Part shown: positions 24,501-39,500 of the stretch, piece by piece
Position numbering within the stretch: position 1 is the stretch's first letter
How the letters are laid out: each line of letters begins with the position of its first letter
Assembly: GCA_903813345.2 (NCBI GenBank)
Contig: CAIIXF020000002.1
Location: forward strand, 1,652,001-1,716,000
Source of the DNA: Owenia fusiformis
Taxonomy: Eukaryota; Annelida; Polychaeta; Sabellida; Oweniidae
Direction of reading: 5' to 3'
DNA: 64,000 bases
Translations under genes and position numbers: made by a program
The notes under the pieces: generated by a model
Database searches by the model: none
Told to the model about the DNA's origin: nothing
Seen by the model: only the letters and a program-made list of their open reading frames with translations

Positions 24501-27500
24501 TTTATTTAAAAAACATTAATATAGGCAGTGGCGGTTTTTTTTTTTTTTTTAATTAATTTATTAACATTGAAACAACATTTATACAATTTTTACATAATAT
24601 ACAATGGTTACATTGGTACTTATACATGCAGTGGCGGTTATGGGGCTCGAATAATCAACCCAAAACTTTAAGTGCCTTAAATCTGCTTCCCCCTCGGACA
24701 ATGTTATATTGATCAGAAAAAAGAATCTGGCCATGTTCATATTTTTTTCGTTAAAGACCCTGTGTAAAGCTTGAAATTAATTTTAATCATTCATATATTT
24801 CTTTTCATCATTAAAATGACTGGAAAAAATTGTTCATCTTATAATTTTCCTATAACTGAATTTCCCACCATTCTATAAACAAAAGTCTAGATTTTTAGAT
24901 CATCAAATAAAAAAATTTAAAACTATAAAATAAATTATTTTTATATTTTGCTTTGAATAGATAATATAATAGGCCTACTCTTTCAACCATTCAGTCTATG
25001 ATTTAATGATTGTATAAACGTTTATAAAAAAATGTGTGATGTCACGATGATACACTGTGACGTCACTTAGGTGGCAAAGTGTATTTTTTAATCGTCAATT
25101 TATTTTCTCATAGATATTTCCTAAATATGCTGGACTTTAAAAAAATGTTTTGGCCTATCTAGGTTGAAAATAGGTTTTTATGAAGTTTTAGTTTCGTACC
25201 ATTGTGTTCAAGGAGAATTACACATTTCTGCGTGTATTCTTGCTTATTTTCCAACCATTTTTTATATTTTTTTTCAGCAGAAAATAGGTTAGGATATGTG
25301 TTATGTATTGGTGTTAATACATTTTAAATAAATCCACATTTTTGAAAGAAAAAATCAACTTTTTGAAATTAAATTGAAAAGTTTCACACAGCACATTTTG
25401 ATAATATTGCCTAGGACTACAAAGTTGTTCTTTATATGGGGCCTTTAATATTGTGCTCAATCTTTGTGACATATAGATGTGAGTTATACTATATATTACT
25501 AAAATGGAGAATTATTCATTATATTGAAAATCAATCAATTATAAATTATTATATAATTATTAAAACTTCTTTCACATGCCAGATTATAACTGGATAAATA
25601 ATCCAATGAAATAATAATATGTTTGATTTGCTATGCATCTCTTAGGTAACGTTAATGAAAATTGACTAACACATTAATCGCTTCTATTAGCTATTTATAA
25701 TAAACAAATTCTAACTATGTCTTCTGATGGAGAATTCGATCCCAAAAATGGTTATCATTTAATTCAACTTACGCAAGCACTTAGCAGTGTTTATCTTACA
25801 ATGAATAATACATAGCATCATCTTGATATATAACTAAATGTAAAACGTGGTTACATCTTACATAACATTAATGAATATGTACTAACGGATTAAAAGCTTC
25901 TATTTATAGTAATCAAATTCTTGATTTGTCTACTGACGAGGGAATTTGATCTCAGAATGGTGTTTATCCATTATTTCAACTAAAGTATAAAGCTCTCACC
26001 AATGTTTGAGAATGAATAATTTATGTCATCGTATTGATATATGTTTTAAAATAACAGTAAACATGAAAAGGGGAAATCTCTGGAACACTTCCATTAGTGG
26101 ACCATTTTTCAATTACAAACCTGTAAATTGAAACATTTTTTTCATTCAGAGACACACTGTACTCACTTATAAACGACGTTTTATAAGCGATTCTTCATTA
26201 TGAATTGATAGAACTGCGCAACAAATGCTGACGTAATACACATACCTTATAAGTTATAAACACATGGGATTTACACGTGTGCTTTGCAAAATCTCTCTTT
26301 TATTGAGCTGTTTGTTTCATGTCATTTTATTGCTAATAAGGTTGACTATTCAAAAGTGTATCGCATGCTAGACCTTCTTGTAAAATGAAAGGGAGTGGGT
26401 TGAAAGAGTTGTAAATATAATAGATGTTGATCTTATGATTTAACAACACAGGAAATGTACCGATAGTCCATAATGTTCTTTGCCCTAGTTGCAGCTTTAA
26501 AGTACAAATTATTCGATTTCTTTGTGTCAGTGTGTTATTCTTCTATTTGTGTATGAAAACCATACAAAGGCAATAACTAAAGTGTCTTCTATGGATTAAT
26601 AGCCATATAAATATGATGTACTCTAATTGGAAGAACTTTTCACTTCCTTGTTGATCGGTTCAATACATTTTACTGCCCATCGTAATCCATGACGTACGTA
26701 GTCAATTAAGACACTTAAAACTTCGAATTACACACAGAGTCGGACTTCGATGAAGACAAAGGAAACTGGTGTGAAAGAAATTATGGTTCCCCGGGGATTA
26801 TGGTCCCCCTTCTTAACGGCCCTTACTGGCCTTGATTGTGTATAGGTGTCTTCCCATTTCGCCCCTTCCCACTTTGCCCCTTCCCATTTGGCCCCTCATT
26901 TATTCCCATTTGGCCCCTTCCCATTTCGCCCCTACCCATTTTGCCTCTTCCCATTTTGCCCCTTTCCCATTTCGCCCCTCTTTCATTTCGTCCCCGTCCC
27001 ATTATGCCCCCTTCCTATTTCGCCCCTCATTCCCCCTTCGCCCCTTCCCATTTCGCCCCTTCCCAATTGGCCCCTTCCCATTTCGCCCCTCATTAATTTC
27101 CATTTCGCCCTTCCCGATTGGCCCCTTTCCCATTTCGCCCCTCGTTCATTCCCATTTCGCCACTTTCCATTTCGCCCCTTCCCATTTCGCCCCTACCAAA
27201 ATGGAAAAGGGGCGAGATGGGAAGGGGCCAGTTGGGAAGGGGCGAATTGGGAATAAATGAGGGGCGAAATGGGAAGGGGGGAGATGGGAAGGGGCGAAAT
27301 GGGAAAGGGGTGAAATGGGAAGGGGCGACATGAGAAGGGGCGAAATGGGAAGGAGCGATAAGGGAAAGATGCGATATGGGAAGGGGGCAACACGGAAAAG
27401 GGGTGAAATGGCAAAGGGGCAAAATGGGAAAGGGGCCAAATGGGAAAGGGGCCAATTGGGAAGGGGCGAAATGGGAATAAATGAGGGGCAAAATGGAAAG

Positions 27501-30500
27501 GGGCGAAATGGCAAGGGGCGAAATGGGAATAAACCATCGCATGGTTTTATTCTTATGGGTTATGGGGGGGGGGTGCACCCCCATACCGGACATCCCACCC
27601 ATACACTAACTTTTGAAATGCCTGTTTACTTTTTACCATTTGCGAGTTGAACTATGATACTTGGCAGATCAATGTAACTTTAGTTAAGCTTTAAAATGAT
27701 ATATGACACATAATATGGGGACATTGGTATATGTCTGCCTGGGGGGGGGGCATACACTCGGGACACCCTGTATTCATCGAAATATCTTTAAAGTGAAGTT
27801 CAAATAGGGCATCACTTATAAGATGCTGAATAAGATGAAATACCAAGGTATTAAGACATTATTTTACAAAAATACCTCTGCAATAACAAAATAGAATTAG
27901 GGAGCAGTATCGTGGAAAATCATTCCAATGTTAATCCTGATAATTTATTTTGTAACAATAGTTTTGTATTTGTTAATATTATAGACTAGGTTTTTTCGCC
28001 ATTTTCGAGTTTTTACTTAACATTATGTTTATCCAACATTTAATTTCTCCAAAATTTCGCCATGGCTCTGGGAGGACGTAAAGTTATATATTTAACAAAC
28101 CTGTTTTAAACCAGAACAACGGCAACGCCAAAGCGTAGCGAATCCCATCGAACAGAAATGGCTGGCATTTTTACAAACGAAGCACAAATATCATAAAACA
28201 ACACGCCAGAAAGGCCACCATTTGCAAAATGGTTGCTCACTAGCCTAGTTGTCATCAGAAGAAATAATATGCTTTTAAGTAGCCACCTCTAAAATTTTTG
28301 AAAAATCGCACACGTACTTGTAAAATAACACACATAAAAATGGTGGCCTTTTCGTGTTATTGTAAAATACATTAAAATGCCGCCTTCTACCAAAAGTGTC
28401 TTTAGACAGTGTGCAATGCTTATAGTATTCACATACCAAATATGAACAAAATCGCTCCACTATTTTTTGAGTTATAGCAAAAATCGTAAAATGACGAGTA
28501 AAGGCCGCCATTTTTCAAGATGGCTGCCATGTGCTTCTTTAATATCTACATTTGTAGCATTATTAATGTCCTTTATAATTTTTTTACATTTAAAACATAT
28601 TGCTATTGCAGTTTTACATATTGCACCTAAATTACTGTAAAATCGTCACTAAAATGGCCGCCATTTTGAAATGAGCGGCCATTTTGAAAATCGGCTTTCG
28701 AGCAGAACTGCTACCCCCATAGAGTATATGTGTACAAAATATGAACAAAATCGGGCCAACGGTATTTGAGTTATTGCCCGGACGGACGTACGTACGTACG
28801 GACGTACGGACGAACGGAGGCGTTCCCTATATCCCTCCGAACTTCGTTCGATGGGATAAAAACTATATCTAGTAGTTCAAGCACGGCTGAGTATGTGACG
28901 CATAAAAATTGATTTATTGAAATTTCAGAGGGGGTGAAAGTAGTATGTGGATCGGCCTTGAGATGGTTTCACACAAAAATTGGATATGGGTTGATGGGAC
29001 ACCAGTCAGTTTTGAGGAATGGAAATCTAATGGAGAAAAAAATGGACAAAGGGGTGGCTGTGTCTTTATACAACCAGATGGAAAGTGGGTCCAGTCCTCA
29101 AGCTGTGACACGCCAATGAAATTTATTTGCCTTCGAGATGTCAGTGAGTGCACAATGATTTAATTTATTTGCCTTCGAGATGTCAGTGAGTGCACGATGA
29201 TTTAATTTATTTGCCTTCGAGATGTCAGTGAGTGCACGATGATTTAATTTATTTGCCTTCGAGATGTCAGTGAGTGCACAATGATTTAATTTATTTGCCT
29301 TCGAGATGTCTGTGAGTGCACAATGATTTGATTTTATGATGAGAAGTGCTCAATCGTACAATGGTAATGCCGTGGTCACATTTCATGATTTGCTCCAATT
29401 TTCAGCATCGGCGCCCGGCCGATGAACAAAATACTCAATCAGCCGGGAGTTGAGTAAAAATCTGAGAAAATGTGACCACGGCATTAGGAATCGACATTGG
29501 ATTTTTATAATCAAGCCCAGTATAAAATAATCAGATTTCTTCTTTTACGTTCACTTATGTAGCATTTGTGAATTCAACTATCGGCTGACGGCTGATCTTT
29601 TTTCTTACTTTTTATGGCTTACTCATTTAGATATATATGAAATAGTGGCAGGTACTCTTCATATTTAAATGAGTTGGCCATGATATGGTAGGTTAATCCG
29701 TCAGCCGCCAATTGAATTCGTGAATGCGACCTAAAATGATTGTGTCTCACAGTAAATAAACGTATGTACTGTTTCTAGATACCCATGTGATGATTATCTT
29801 AGTTTGTTGGGAGACATCATATATTATTCTATTTATATATTGTTTCTAGATACCCCCTGTACTGATGGAGTGTGTGACCCAGCCAGTATTCTCTATCCAT
29901 TGAGTGAGACTACAACACAACATGTGACAACTCAAAGTACGTATATGCCAATAATGTATTGTAAATCAGTAAAGGAAAGCTATTATGGTATGAACTTTAA
30001 ATTCATCAACGGCATTCCCGAAATGAATAGCGCAAGTTTTCCCAAATGGAAAAATAACGTGAAATATGTTGATTTAACCACATCTCATATCTATTACGCG
30101 GTAAACACGATACAAAAATATGTCATATTCCGCAACGAATATGGCATATTCACTTGCAGTGTATGCCAGATTCACCTGCGGTATATGGCATACACACTAA
30201 CCAATGAGAACGTGATACGGAAGTACGCAATTGTCAATTGCATCGATTGAACGAACAAGTGAAATTTTATTAATTATGATAATGATTACTGAATCAACAG
30301 TACTGTGTATCGAATATATTAACTTGGCAGAAGTATCAGTCACCAAGCTCACGTAATAAACTTACTCAATCAATCCAGGATTCATATATTAGTACTCGAC
30401 GCACTAACTATATTTGTAATCCAGCGTAGTTTTACATTTAGAGTCGACTCTCGCAACCAATCAAATCAAAGCTTTCTGTATCACGTTTTCACCTGCGGTA

Positions 30501-33500
30501 TATGTCATATTCACCTGCGGTGTATGGCAAATTCCGCAAGTGAGTATGACATATTCCGCAGGTGAGTATCGGGTATTCACTGAAATCAATGTATCGCATA
30601 TTCACTGCGGAATATCGCATACTCACTTGCGGAATATGCCATATACCGCAGGTGAGTATGGCATATTCACCAGTATCACAAATACCGCGCAACCATGAAT
30701 GTTTGCCATAAACCGCGTAACAATATCAACGCTATTCCTATTGAAATGATTAATCGCACAATCAGGGCCAGTAAGGGCCTTTAAAAGGGGGACTATAATC
30801 CCTGGGGGACCATAATTTCTTTCACACAGGTGTAAAAGGGTAGGAGGTCCTATCAATTTATGGTCCTTCTCTCCATTGATTTATATGACCTCAATACAAC
30901 TCTTTCCCTCATTATCTTATACGCAATCAGGGCCAGTAAGGGCCGATTAGAAAGGGGACCATAATCCCCAGGGGACTATAATTTCTTTCACACCGGCACA
31001 CTGCAGAATAAACATTTGGTATGATAAAATAGGGAAAGAAAGGCCCTCCTTTCAGTGAATGTATATGTTGTAGTTTGCAAGTAAATGTTCATTTATTGCA
31101 TTGAATTATGAGTAATTTAGTGATTTAATTTAATTTGTGAATTGATCATGATCAAATATGTTTTATTCGTTGCTCATGGGACTTGTTATTCTTTTATATT
31201 CTGTTAAGTTTGACTGACTTTCTTTAATATAACGACATTTTTCAGGAACTACAACATATATGACTACAGAACCAGCTCAAACAACAACACATTCAACTAA
31301 ACAGCCAACGACTCAAGCAACAGCACAACCAACAACACAACCGACAACACAATCAACAACACAGCCAACGACAAAAATAACTACACAATCAACAACACAA
31401 ACAACAATGCAACCGACAGAATTATCAACACAACCAACAACACAACCGATGCCACAACCAACATCACAGAGAGTGACACAACCAACAACACAAACGACAA
31501 CACAACCAACAGCACAACCAACAATAGAAACAGCAATACAACCAACAACACAAATGACAACACAGTCAACGACAAAAATAACTACAGAAGCAACAACACA
31601 TTCACTAACACAATCAATATCTCAAACTACATCTCATCTTATAACGACAACAACAGAAAAAACGTCACAACCATCCGAACTGACTTCACAGATGATATCA
31701 TTACTTAACAGTACTTTCACAGGTGAGATTTCAATTTCATCCCCAGGTTCTGTTTTACAACACGATGCTAAACCATTTTTACAGGGTGTACAATAAATTT
31801 GTTCTCCCCTTAAATTCAAAAGCATAAACTTGTGTGCATAAAAGTCTAGTTAAGCTAGTCATCTGAAACCTCTTGTGGAGTTCCTCAATGAAGCCTAGTT
31901 TTAATGTGTTAAAGAACAATTAAGATACTTTGCAGACAAAAAAAGTTATGTAAAATTATGTGAATGTAAAGCTAAGGGGACATATTTATTTGACACCCTA
32001 TACGTATAACATGTATTCCTGTGAAGTAGTTCTTAAAAAAGTGGTAGAGATAACACGGGGCCGGAGCTTCTAATTGTTGCGAGTTGGAAAATAATGTAAC
32101 ACCGTTAAAATAACGGTCACGGTCAAACCACAATTGTGACAACTATATCTCACCTGTAATACAATTAAAACAATTACAATATTAATGCGTTATTGAATTG
32201 CCGACGGCGATACATGGTGCATTGCGTAATGCCTGGGTCATATTTGCTCCGATCCATCAACCGGCGCCCGGCCGATTTAGTGTTTTGTTCAATATTGTAT
32301 TCAATTTTGAACAAAATACTAAATCGGCGGGGCGCCGAAGTGAAAATTGGGGCAAATGTGACCAAGGCATAAACGATAATGAGATTTCTCCCCAGGAATC
32401 AAGAAAAAGAACAAAAAGCCCCGTAGCGCAAATTACACGGTCGCATGTTTTCAACAACAAAAAACTCATCCGAGTGCACTAATGCCTTGGTCACATTTGC
32501 TACGATTTTCACTACGGCTCTCGGCCGATTGAGTATTTTGTTCATGTATGTATTCAATTTTGAGCTTTTGTTGAAAACGTGTGAGCATGTAATTTGCAAC
32601 GCATGGGCTCATTGTTATTTTCGTAATACCTAGGGGGAATAAATCATCATATATTATGCAATTCACTCGCCCGCAGGCAGTTCAAAAACGCTCCCTATAT
32701 TCCTTGGTCACATTTGCTCCGATTTTCATTACGGCGCCCGGCCGATTGAGTATTTTGTTCAAAATTGAATACAATGTTGAGCAAAACATTCAATCGGCAA
32801 CGTCGGCCGATGGATCGGAGCAAGTGTGACCCCGGCAATACCTGGCCATCATGCCTGGGTCATATTTTGCTCCGATCCATCGGCTGGCGCCCGGCCGATT
32901 GAGTGTTTTGTTCAACATTGTTTTCGATTTTGAACAAAATACTCGATCGGCCGGGCGCCGTCGTGAAAATCGGAGCAAATGTGACCAAGGGATTAGTTGG
33001 ATAAATAAAGCCTTGTATGATATATTATACAAATGGAAGAAAACAAACAGTTCGGGTTTTGAAGATAAATAATAATGAGCAAGACTGTTTTCTTATGGAG
33101 CATATGTTATTGATAATCCGATAATTCCACTTATCTCCTTTAGTACTAAGTTGAAACGGTAGCCTTTTATTTGTTATCTGGTGCTGTGGAGATTCTCTTT
33201 CAAAACAGGATTTGTAATTATATGCTGTCTAAGGTGATGCATCTCCTCCAGTTCGATAGGAAGGGATAATTATATATTTATCATCCAACCATGCTGTTTC
33301 TGATTGTCGGGAGTCCTGTTGCTTTCAACATGTGGTCATTATTTTACTGAAACTCATTATATTTCCCCTTACAATTTATGATAGATCGGGGACATATCTT
33401 GAAATAAGTACACCATAGTTAAGTTTTTGTTATCTTCTATAGAATACTGCTTTACCACTCTTCTACAGACTATCCCGTCAAAAATATAGTGTTTCACTAG

Positions 33501-36500
33501 TGGGATCGATGTTATTCTAATAGATAAGTACGTGTAGGTATTAGATACGATTGATGGATTCCGAAACAACGGGAGCGAATCTAGAGTTGTCACTCAAGTG
33601 TGTTAGTCCTACTGGTCACTTTACCGATGAATTAATGATCTGTTTCCTTTGGGCTATAATATATTGTTATCATTATCGATGATGTTTTTCTGCCACTAGT
33701 CTCTTGGTGATCAAGTTAGAAATCGACTCTTATGGAAATGGCGGGAAATTAAAATATTGAATATTATATATAAGACAACCTTTTTCGAAAATCATATTTT
33801 TCTAAAACATGTCGTAAAAAGGAATATTCTTATGTTACACCAAATTATATTCAAATGACTATGAAGTACTTTAAACTTTGTATTGGAGTTGCGGTGTGAA
33901 TTGCGTAATTTGTCAATGATTTGTATCCCCGGGTATCACTAAAAAGAACAATAAGCCCTGCAGAGCAAATTACACGCTCATGCAACAAAAGTAGCTCATC
34001 CAAGCACTTACACTCACATGATTCTTTTGAAAGGCATCAAGGTTATATTTTGCAATGAAACTCATGTGGTGCACTAGCAACGAGACGACGCGGTTGGTAC
34101 ACGTGGTTAGCTGGGAAGTTTGACACATCGTAATTAGCTGTGTAATTTGTGTGTGCTTGGATGAACTGTTTTGTTTGAAATGTGTGACCATGTAATTTGT
34201 ACCGCAGTGGCTTATTGTTTTTTTCTGATACCTAGAGGGAAAACTTAGCCCTAAGCTTATACTAATCAGTCACGTTGAAGGATCCTGTTTATACATGTAA
34301 TAAAGTCAAAACAGTAATGTTTGTGACTACTTTGAATTTAAAAAATAAGCAATCAAATGACCATATTGAAACGGTTTATGTAAAAATAGAAAAATTTATA
34401 TTTATCCTAACTTTTGTATATTTTAGTTTGTTTTGTAGTTTAGCTATCATATCTGTGTCCTCTTATATTTTGATACTTCTCTGCCATATTATTTTCGGAA
34501 AAATTAACATGGTTGAAACTCCCTAAATTACATAAGGCCACAGCTTTGCTGCACATTATACATTACTATCTGAAATAAACAAAAGTTAGGATCAATATAA
34601 ATGTTTCTATTTTTACATAAACCGTTTCAATATGGTCATTTGATTGCTTATTTTTTAAATTCAAAGTAGTCACAAACATTACTGTTTTGACTATACACTA
34701 CTCGTAAACGTGAGTAAGCTTTTAATTATAATGTGCATAATTAACACTTGCAGATGACTTTGGATTCACAGTCTCTTGTTGATGGAGCATCACTATATCG
34801 GGAATATTTATTCTCCATTGGGCTCAATTGAAATTGATTTTAGTAAATATGATAGTTCGACAAGACCCTTTAAAGTATACGTATAAGTTGTACTTTCACT
34901 TTTGTGCGAAATCTCTCTATTGTCATTTTGATTAATACCCGTAGCTAATAAGTACATAAAAACTAACTGAAACATTCATGAAAAAACTGATTAATCCATT
35001 AAGGCCATCTTCTGCCTTTGAGTGACGGAGATAGTGATAAAGGAAAGGTTAAGCCTAATCCATAGTCAATACAAATGTAATGATATTGTGTATTGTAAAG
35101 GATATTTGTATATATTCTGCTTATTTTTAGTGCCAGCACGTTGGGAAGAACGTTTTAAGAAATAATTATCATATAAAGGGATCCACGTGTTTCCTATACA
35201 ATCTTGAGCCCGAGCCATAAAAATAAAAATAAATTGCAAAATTGGACACGTTCAATTTAAGACTCCAAATTTGAGGATTCTTAAGCTGTGTCATCCAGGA
35301 GATAGACATAAAGACAATTCTCAGGTTGTAAGCTTTCATGGATTTTATTTTTATTGAGTCTGATGTCTGATGTCTTTCAATTATTGGCATTGATTTAACA
35401 TGGGGATGTCATCATATCTTTTAAAAGCCACAGAATCTAAACCATGAGTCTGATTTCAATTTTGATTGCAGATTTGACAATTTCTTATGATTTTGAAACT
35501 TCAAACATTGAATTTGGAGAACTCTCCTTTGGTCTACTTTTTGAACACTGATATTTCAAAACTGGGTCAAAATACCTTCTGACGGCATAAGATGAACACT
35601 ATAAGCATCCACTTGGTTATCTCTATTAGTGCAGGCTACCTGTGAGCCAAATATCAACTTGACCCCCGCACCCAGTATAACAAGTCGTCATGGGTATCAA
35701 ATTGTTCGTCTTGCTGAGTACATTACAAAAACCAATTTTGACAGATTGAAATATGGGTCAGATTCGATAAATATGACATAATGTTATGTAATCTATTATT
35801 ATGACATAGCATTTTTTGTAAAGCATTTTTAAAGGAAATAATGAAAAGAAATCATGAGCTAAACAAATATTAATTGTGTATATACTTTAAAATAAATTTT
35901 GATAATTATCAAAAATACTTTGGACTTAGAATTATGTAATTATTACATAATTTCCATTGTTGTATGAGTAAAATTACAATTTGAATTGTTTTCATTTTTA
36001 AGATAACAGAATTTTTGTTCTAAATGATATAAACGTCATGTGCTAAACCAATTCAAGCAATAATATCTTATTATGAGTACAAACCTTTATAAAAAGACTT
36101 AATCTCATTGTAAACAATATACAGGGTGTTCCAAAAGTAACAGGACTGGTGCTGGCATTTTGTTGAATATGCACCAATCGTCTTCAAAATTTGACATAAT
36201 GTACTTTCATGTATTGTTACTAAAACTTTAAAGTTTCGACAAAAAATATGGAACTGGGGTAGAGTTATAGTTGCTATGGTAACATGACATCACAATACCC
36301 GGGGCAACATTCCACGCAGAAAGTTACAGAGACTTCAAGCATTTTGCACATCCCATATCAAAGTTAGAATCCAACAACTGGTGGGAATTGCATTTGCTAA
36401 ATACATCATTTGATATTCCTATGTATCCTCTACTTTGAAAAGTAGGGTCCTCTTTGGTCAGTCCAAGAGAAGCATTCAGTATCCATGACTCAAACACATG

Positions 36501-39500
36501 AGTGAACCCATTTGATGACATGTCACGCAGGGTCGATTGGACAACTTGGAGAAGGCCATTCTCATCTTCAAAGGTCTTACCTCGCTGATTAGCATTCCAT
36601 TCTCCATATAAAAGTAAAAATTAGATATTGCATAATCAGAAGAGTATGGTGCATGGTCTTAGACCTCAAGACCTAGCTCCGCTATAGCTGCAGCGGTCTT
36701 TAATGCTGACTTGCGGGCAGACGCCTTATCAAGATGGATGACTGGCTTCAAATTGGATATTTTCACAAACTCAACAGTGAATTGTGCAGGCTGTTATACA
36801 TAATGATATTTCAGGAAATTGAATAAATATTATTACAATGTAATAATACTTGAATCTGAGTTGTACAACAACACCATAACTATAAAGCAACTAACAAAAC
36901 AAACAAGAAATGTTGTATTGTAATAGGTGAATTAGATACTTTCTTCAGTAATATAAAAATGTTAGATATTACATTTTCATGAAAAAGTTGCCCCGGGTAT
37001 TGTGATGTCACGTTACTATAGTAACCATAACTTTACCCGCATTTTATCATTTTTTCTGAAACTTTACAATTTTAGTTGCACTACTTCAAAGTACAATTTG
37101 TGAAAATTTGAACACACTCGCTACAGAATTGACAAAATGCCAGCACCAGTCCTGTTACCTTTGGAACACCCTGTATGCCATGCATATGTAGCAGCAAATA
37201 ACAGTACTTGAACGGTGTATTAAGACACAATGATAATATCATTAAATATTTAATCAGATATACTTATCCAAATATTCATGCATATAAAAATCAGGTAACT
37301 GTTATGATCATTTTAAACATGATAAATATCAATTTTTACATATAAGGGCTTACATCTTTCAATAGAATCATTATATAATATGATGATATGATTATTTCAA
37401 ACATCTTTATTCTAAACATCTGGATATGGTTTTTCCTCAACCATTATAATGTGTTTTGGCAAATACCCACCTCACGGGAACAGATAGACATGCGCAACAA
37501 TCCTGCAAGTAGGCATCTACAAGCCTGATTAGTGTGAAATCCATCTTTAAAATAGATTTGGGTAAGATGCCTTAATTCAATGGGAACGGATGCTCTCAAA
37601 ATCATCTTAGGAACCAGACTTCCATCAATAAAGTAGCATTCGTTGCCTTCTGGTTTCCAAAGTTTGGGCTTTGCTGTGTGAGCACTTTGTCCAGATTTGA
37701 CATTGGAGATGTGCTGGTAGAAGATGTTGTTTAAAGCATCTTTTGTTAGTAGCATTGCAGAAGCAGGCTTGTCAGTTGTGGATGCCAAAATAAAGCATAG
37801 GTCATCCAATGTCATCGTCTTCTTGTCATCTACATGGCTCTCACATTGTAGATGCTCATCTGATCCAAGCTTGCATAAATTGCCGAGGTGCTCAATGTTC
37901 TTGATTAATTTTGTGTAATATATCCCCAATTTTAGCAAATGAACAGGTAGTGTCACATCCTATAAGGGCGTGAGCTGCTGATAATGATTTGCAAAACTTT
38001 TCACCAAGTTTTCTCATATTCTGTGAATTGATGATGCGCCGCTTTGACCCATGGCCACCGTGCATGAATATCTCATGTGACGATGTAAAGAACTGTGTGG
38101 TAGTAGTACAAAAACATGACCAACGCATCAGCATCACTGCATCGAACTATTTCTCTTATTCTTACTTAGCTGTCTTTGACCTTTGTATTGCATGGTAATT
38201 CATTAGAGTATCTGCCTCATCAAGACATGCTTCCATGTATACTCTCTTACTCTGCACTCTAAGATCCAGTTGTTGTTATGGTCATTAGCCTTCACCCTTT
38301 TTTGAAAACGTCCAGCTAAGATGATTGATTCGTCACTTTTTTCAAATTAGCAAGATTTGCCTTATTTTACCATTCCTAAGACACCATCTATAATTTAGAC
38401 CTACAAGACTACATATCTTGCGCACATCATCTTCATCCTTTTCGACTCGCTTTGGTTGGCATTCTTCATGAGGTTTTTGTGTTGAATGTACAGATTTCTA
38501 ACAGATTCTGCATAGTCGCTGGCGATGTGACAATGTGACTTTACCACCTCCCTGATAGACCTGGTTTTCTTACAGATTTTAACAAAAATCTTCTGCAGAC
38601 TTAAACATCAGCCAGAAACATGCTTCACTTGCCATCTCGATTCACTATACAGTTTAACAATCCTGGACGTGGCTAATAATGCTAAAAGCACAGCCACTCA
38701 CACTGTATTTTTGTATTGTATTCTTTGTACAAATGAATAACTTAATAAAAAAAACAAAAAAAAACAATCCTGGAAATAAGGCTAGGGTTGCTGTCAAGTG
38801 CATATTTCCAACTCATTGTCATATTCTATACACGAGATGGTTCTTTTGTGCTTTGTTGTACAGGGTGGTCAAAAAATGGAAACCTTGCATTTTCCTCATA
38901 TCTTTGTCATTTTAAAATATTACTCTCTCATATTTCACACATTTGTACATCATTCACTATCATACAACAGCACTTTAAACAACATGCTTCAGGTTTGGGC
39001 ATTATCACGCTGTTGTCAAACCTGCACAGTTGTCAATGATCCAAATACATTCTTCAGCAGATATGGCCTGAATGACACTAATGATCTTATTTTTGAGGTC
39101 TGCAATTGTCCTGAGGTCATTCTCATACACTTTATCGTTGCCGTTTCCCCACAAGTAGAGACATTTTGGACTACATGTGCAGGTTTGCTGACAGCACAAT
39201 AGTGGCCACTGGGGCATGTTCTTTAAAGTGCTGTAACATTGTGACTATCAATCTGATGGTCATGAAATATAGTGGGCTGGTAGGAAATTGAATTATGTAC
39301 AAATGTGTAAAATATCAGTTCTTAAAATGACAAAGATATGAGAAAAATGGTGTAAGTTTTTTTTACCATCCTGTAAATGGCCTTCTTTCGGCCTTCTGAT
39401 TGTCTCATATGCCTCACAAGTCTCCACATCAGGTCAGATTTGATTATACTGTGGTATGAACTGGACTTTGTTTGGTTTTCATAGTTACATATATCTGTGT

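Noticed and set aside
26832-27650. Pro-rich and Gly/Lys-rich frames
   Set aside because: Products of the palindromic 16-bp minisatellite.
29120-29330. Evenly spaced repeats suggestive of a CRISPR array
   Set aside because: Units are contiguous without variable spacers and derive from an exon end in an animal genome.
29778-29850. Alternative lectin exon after the first TTTCTAGATACCC
   Set aside because: The frame in the right phase meets a stop and lacks a donor; it looks like a duplicated acceptor only.
31381-31575. Minus-strand Val/Leu-rich frame
   Set aside because: It is the reverse of the Thr-rich stalk repeat.
34275-34526. 83-codon plus-strand frame with a hydrophobic segment
   Set aside because: It lies across the arms and loop of a MITE; no splice or family support.
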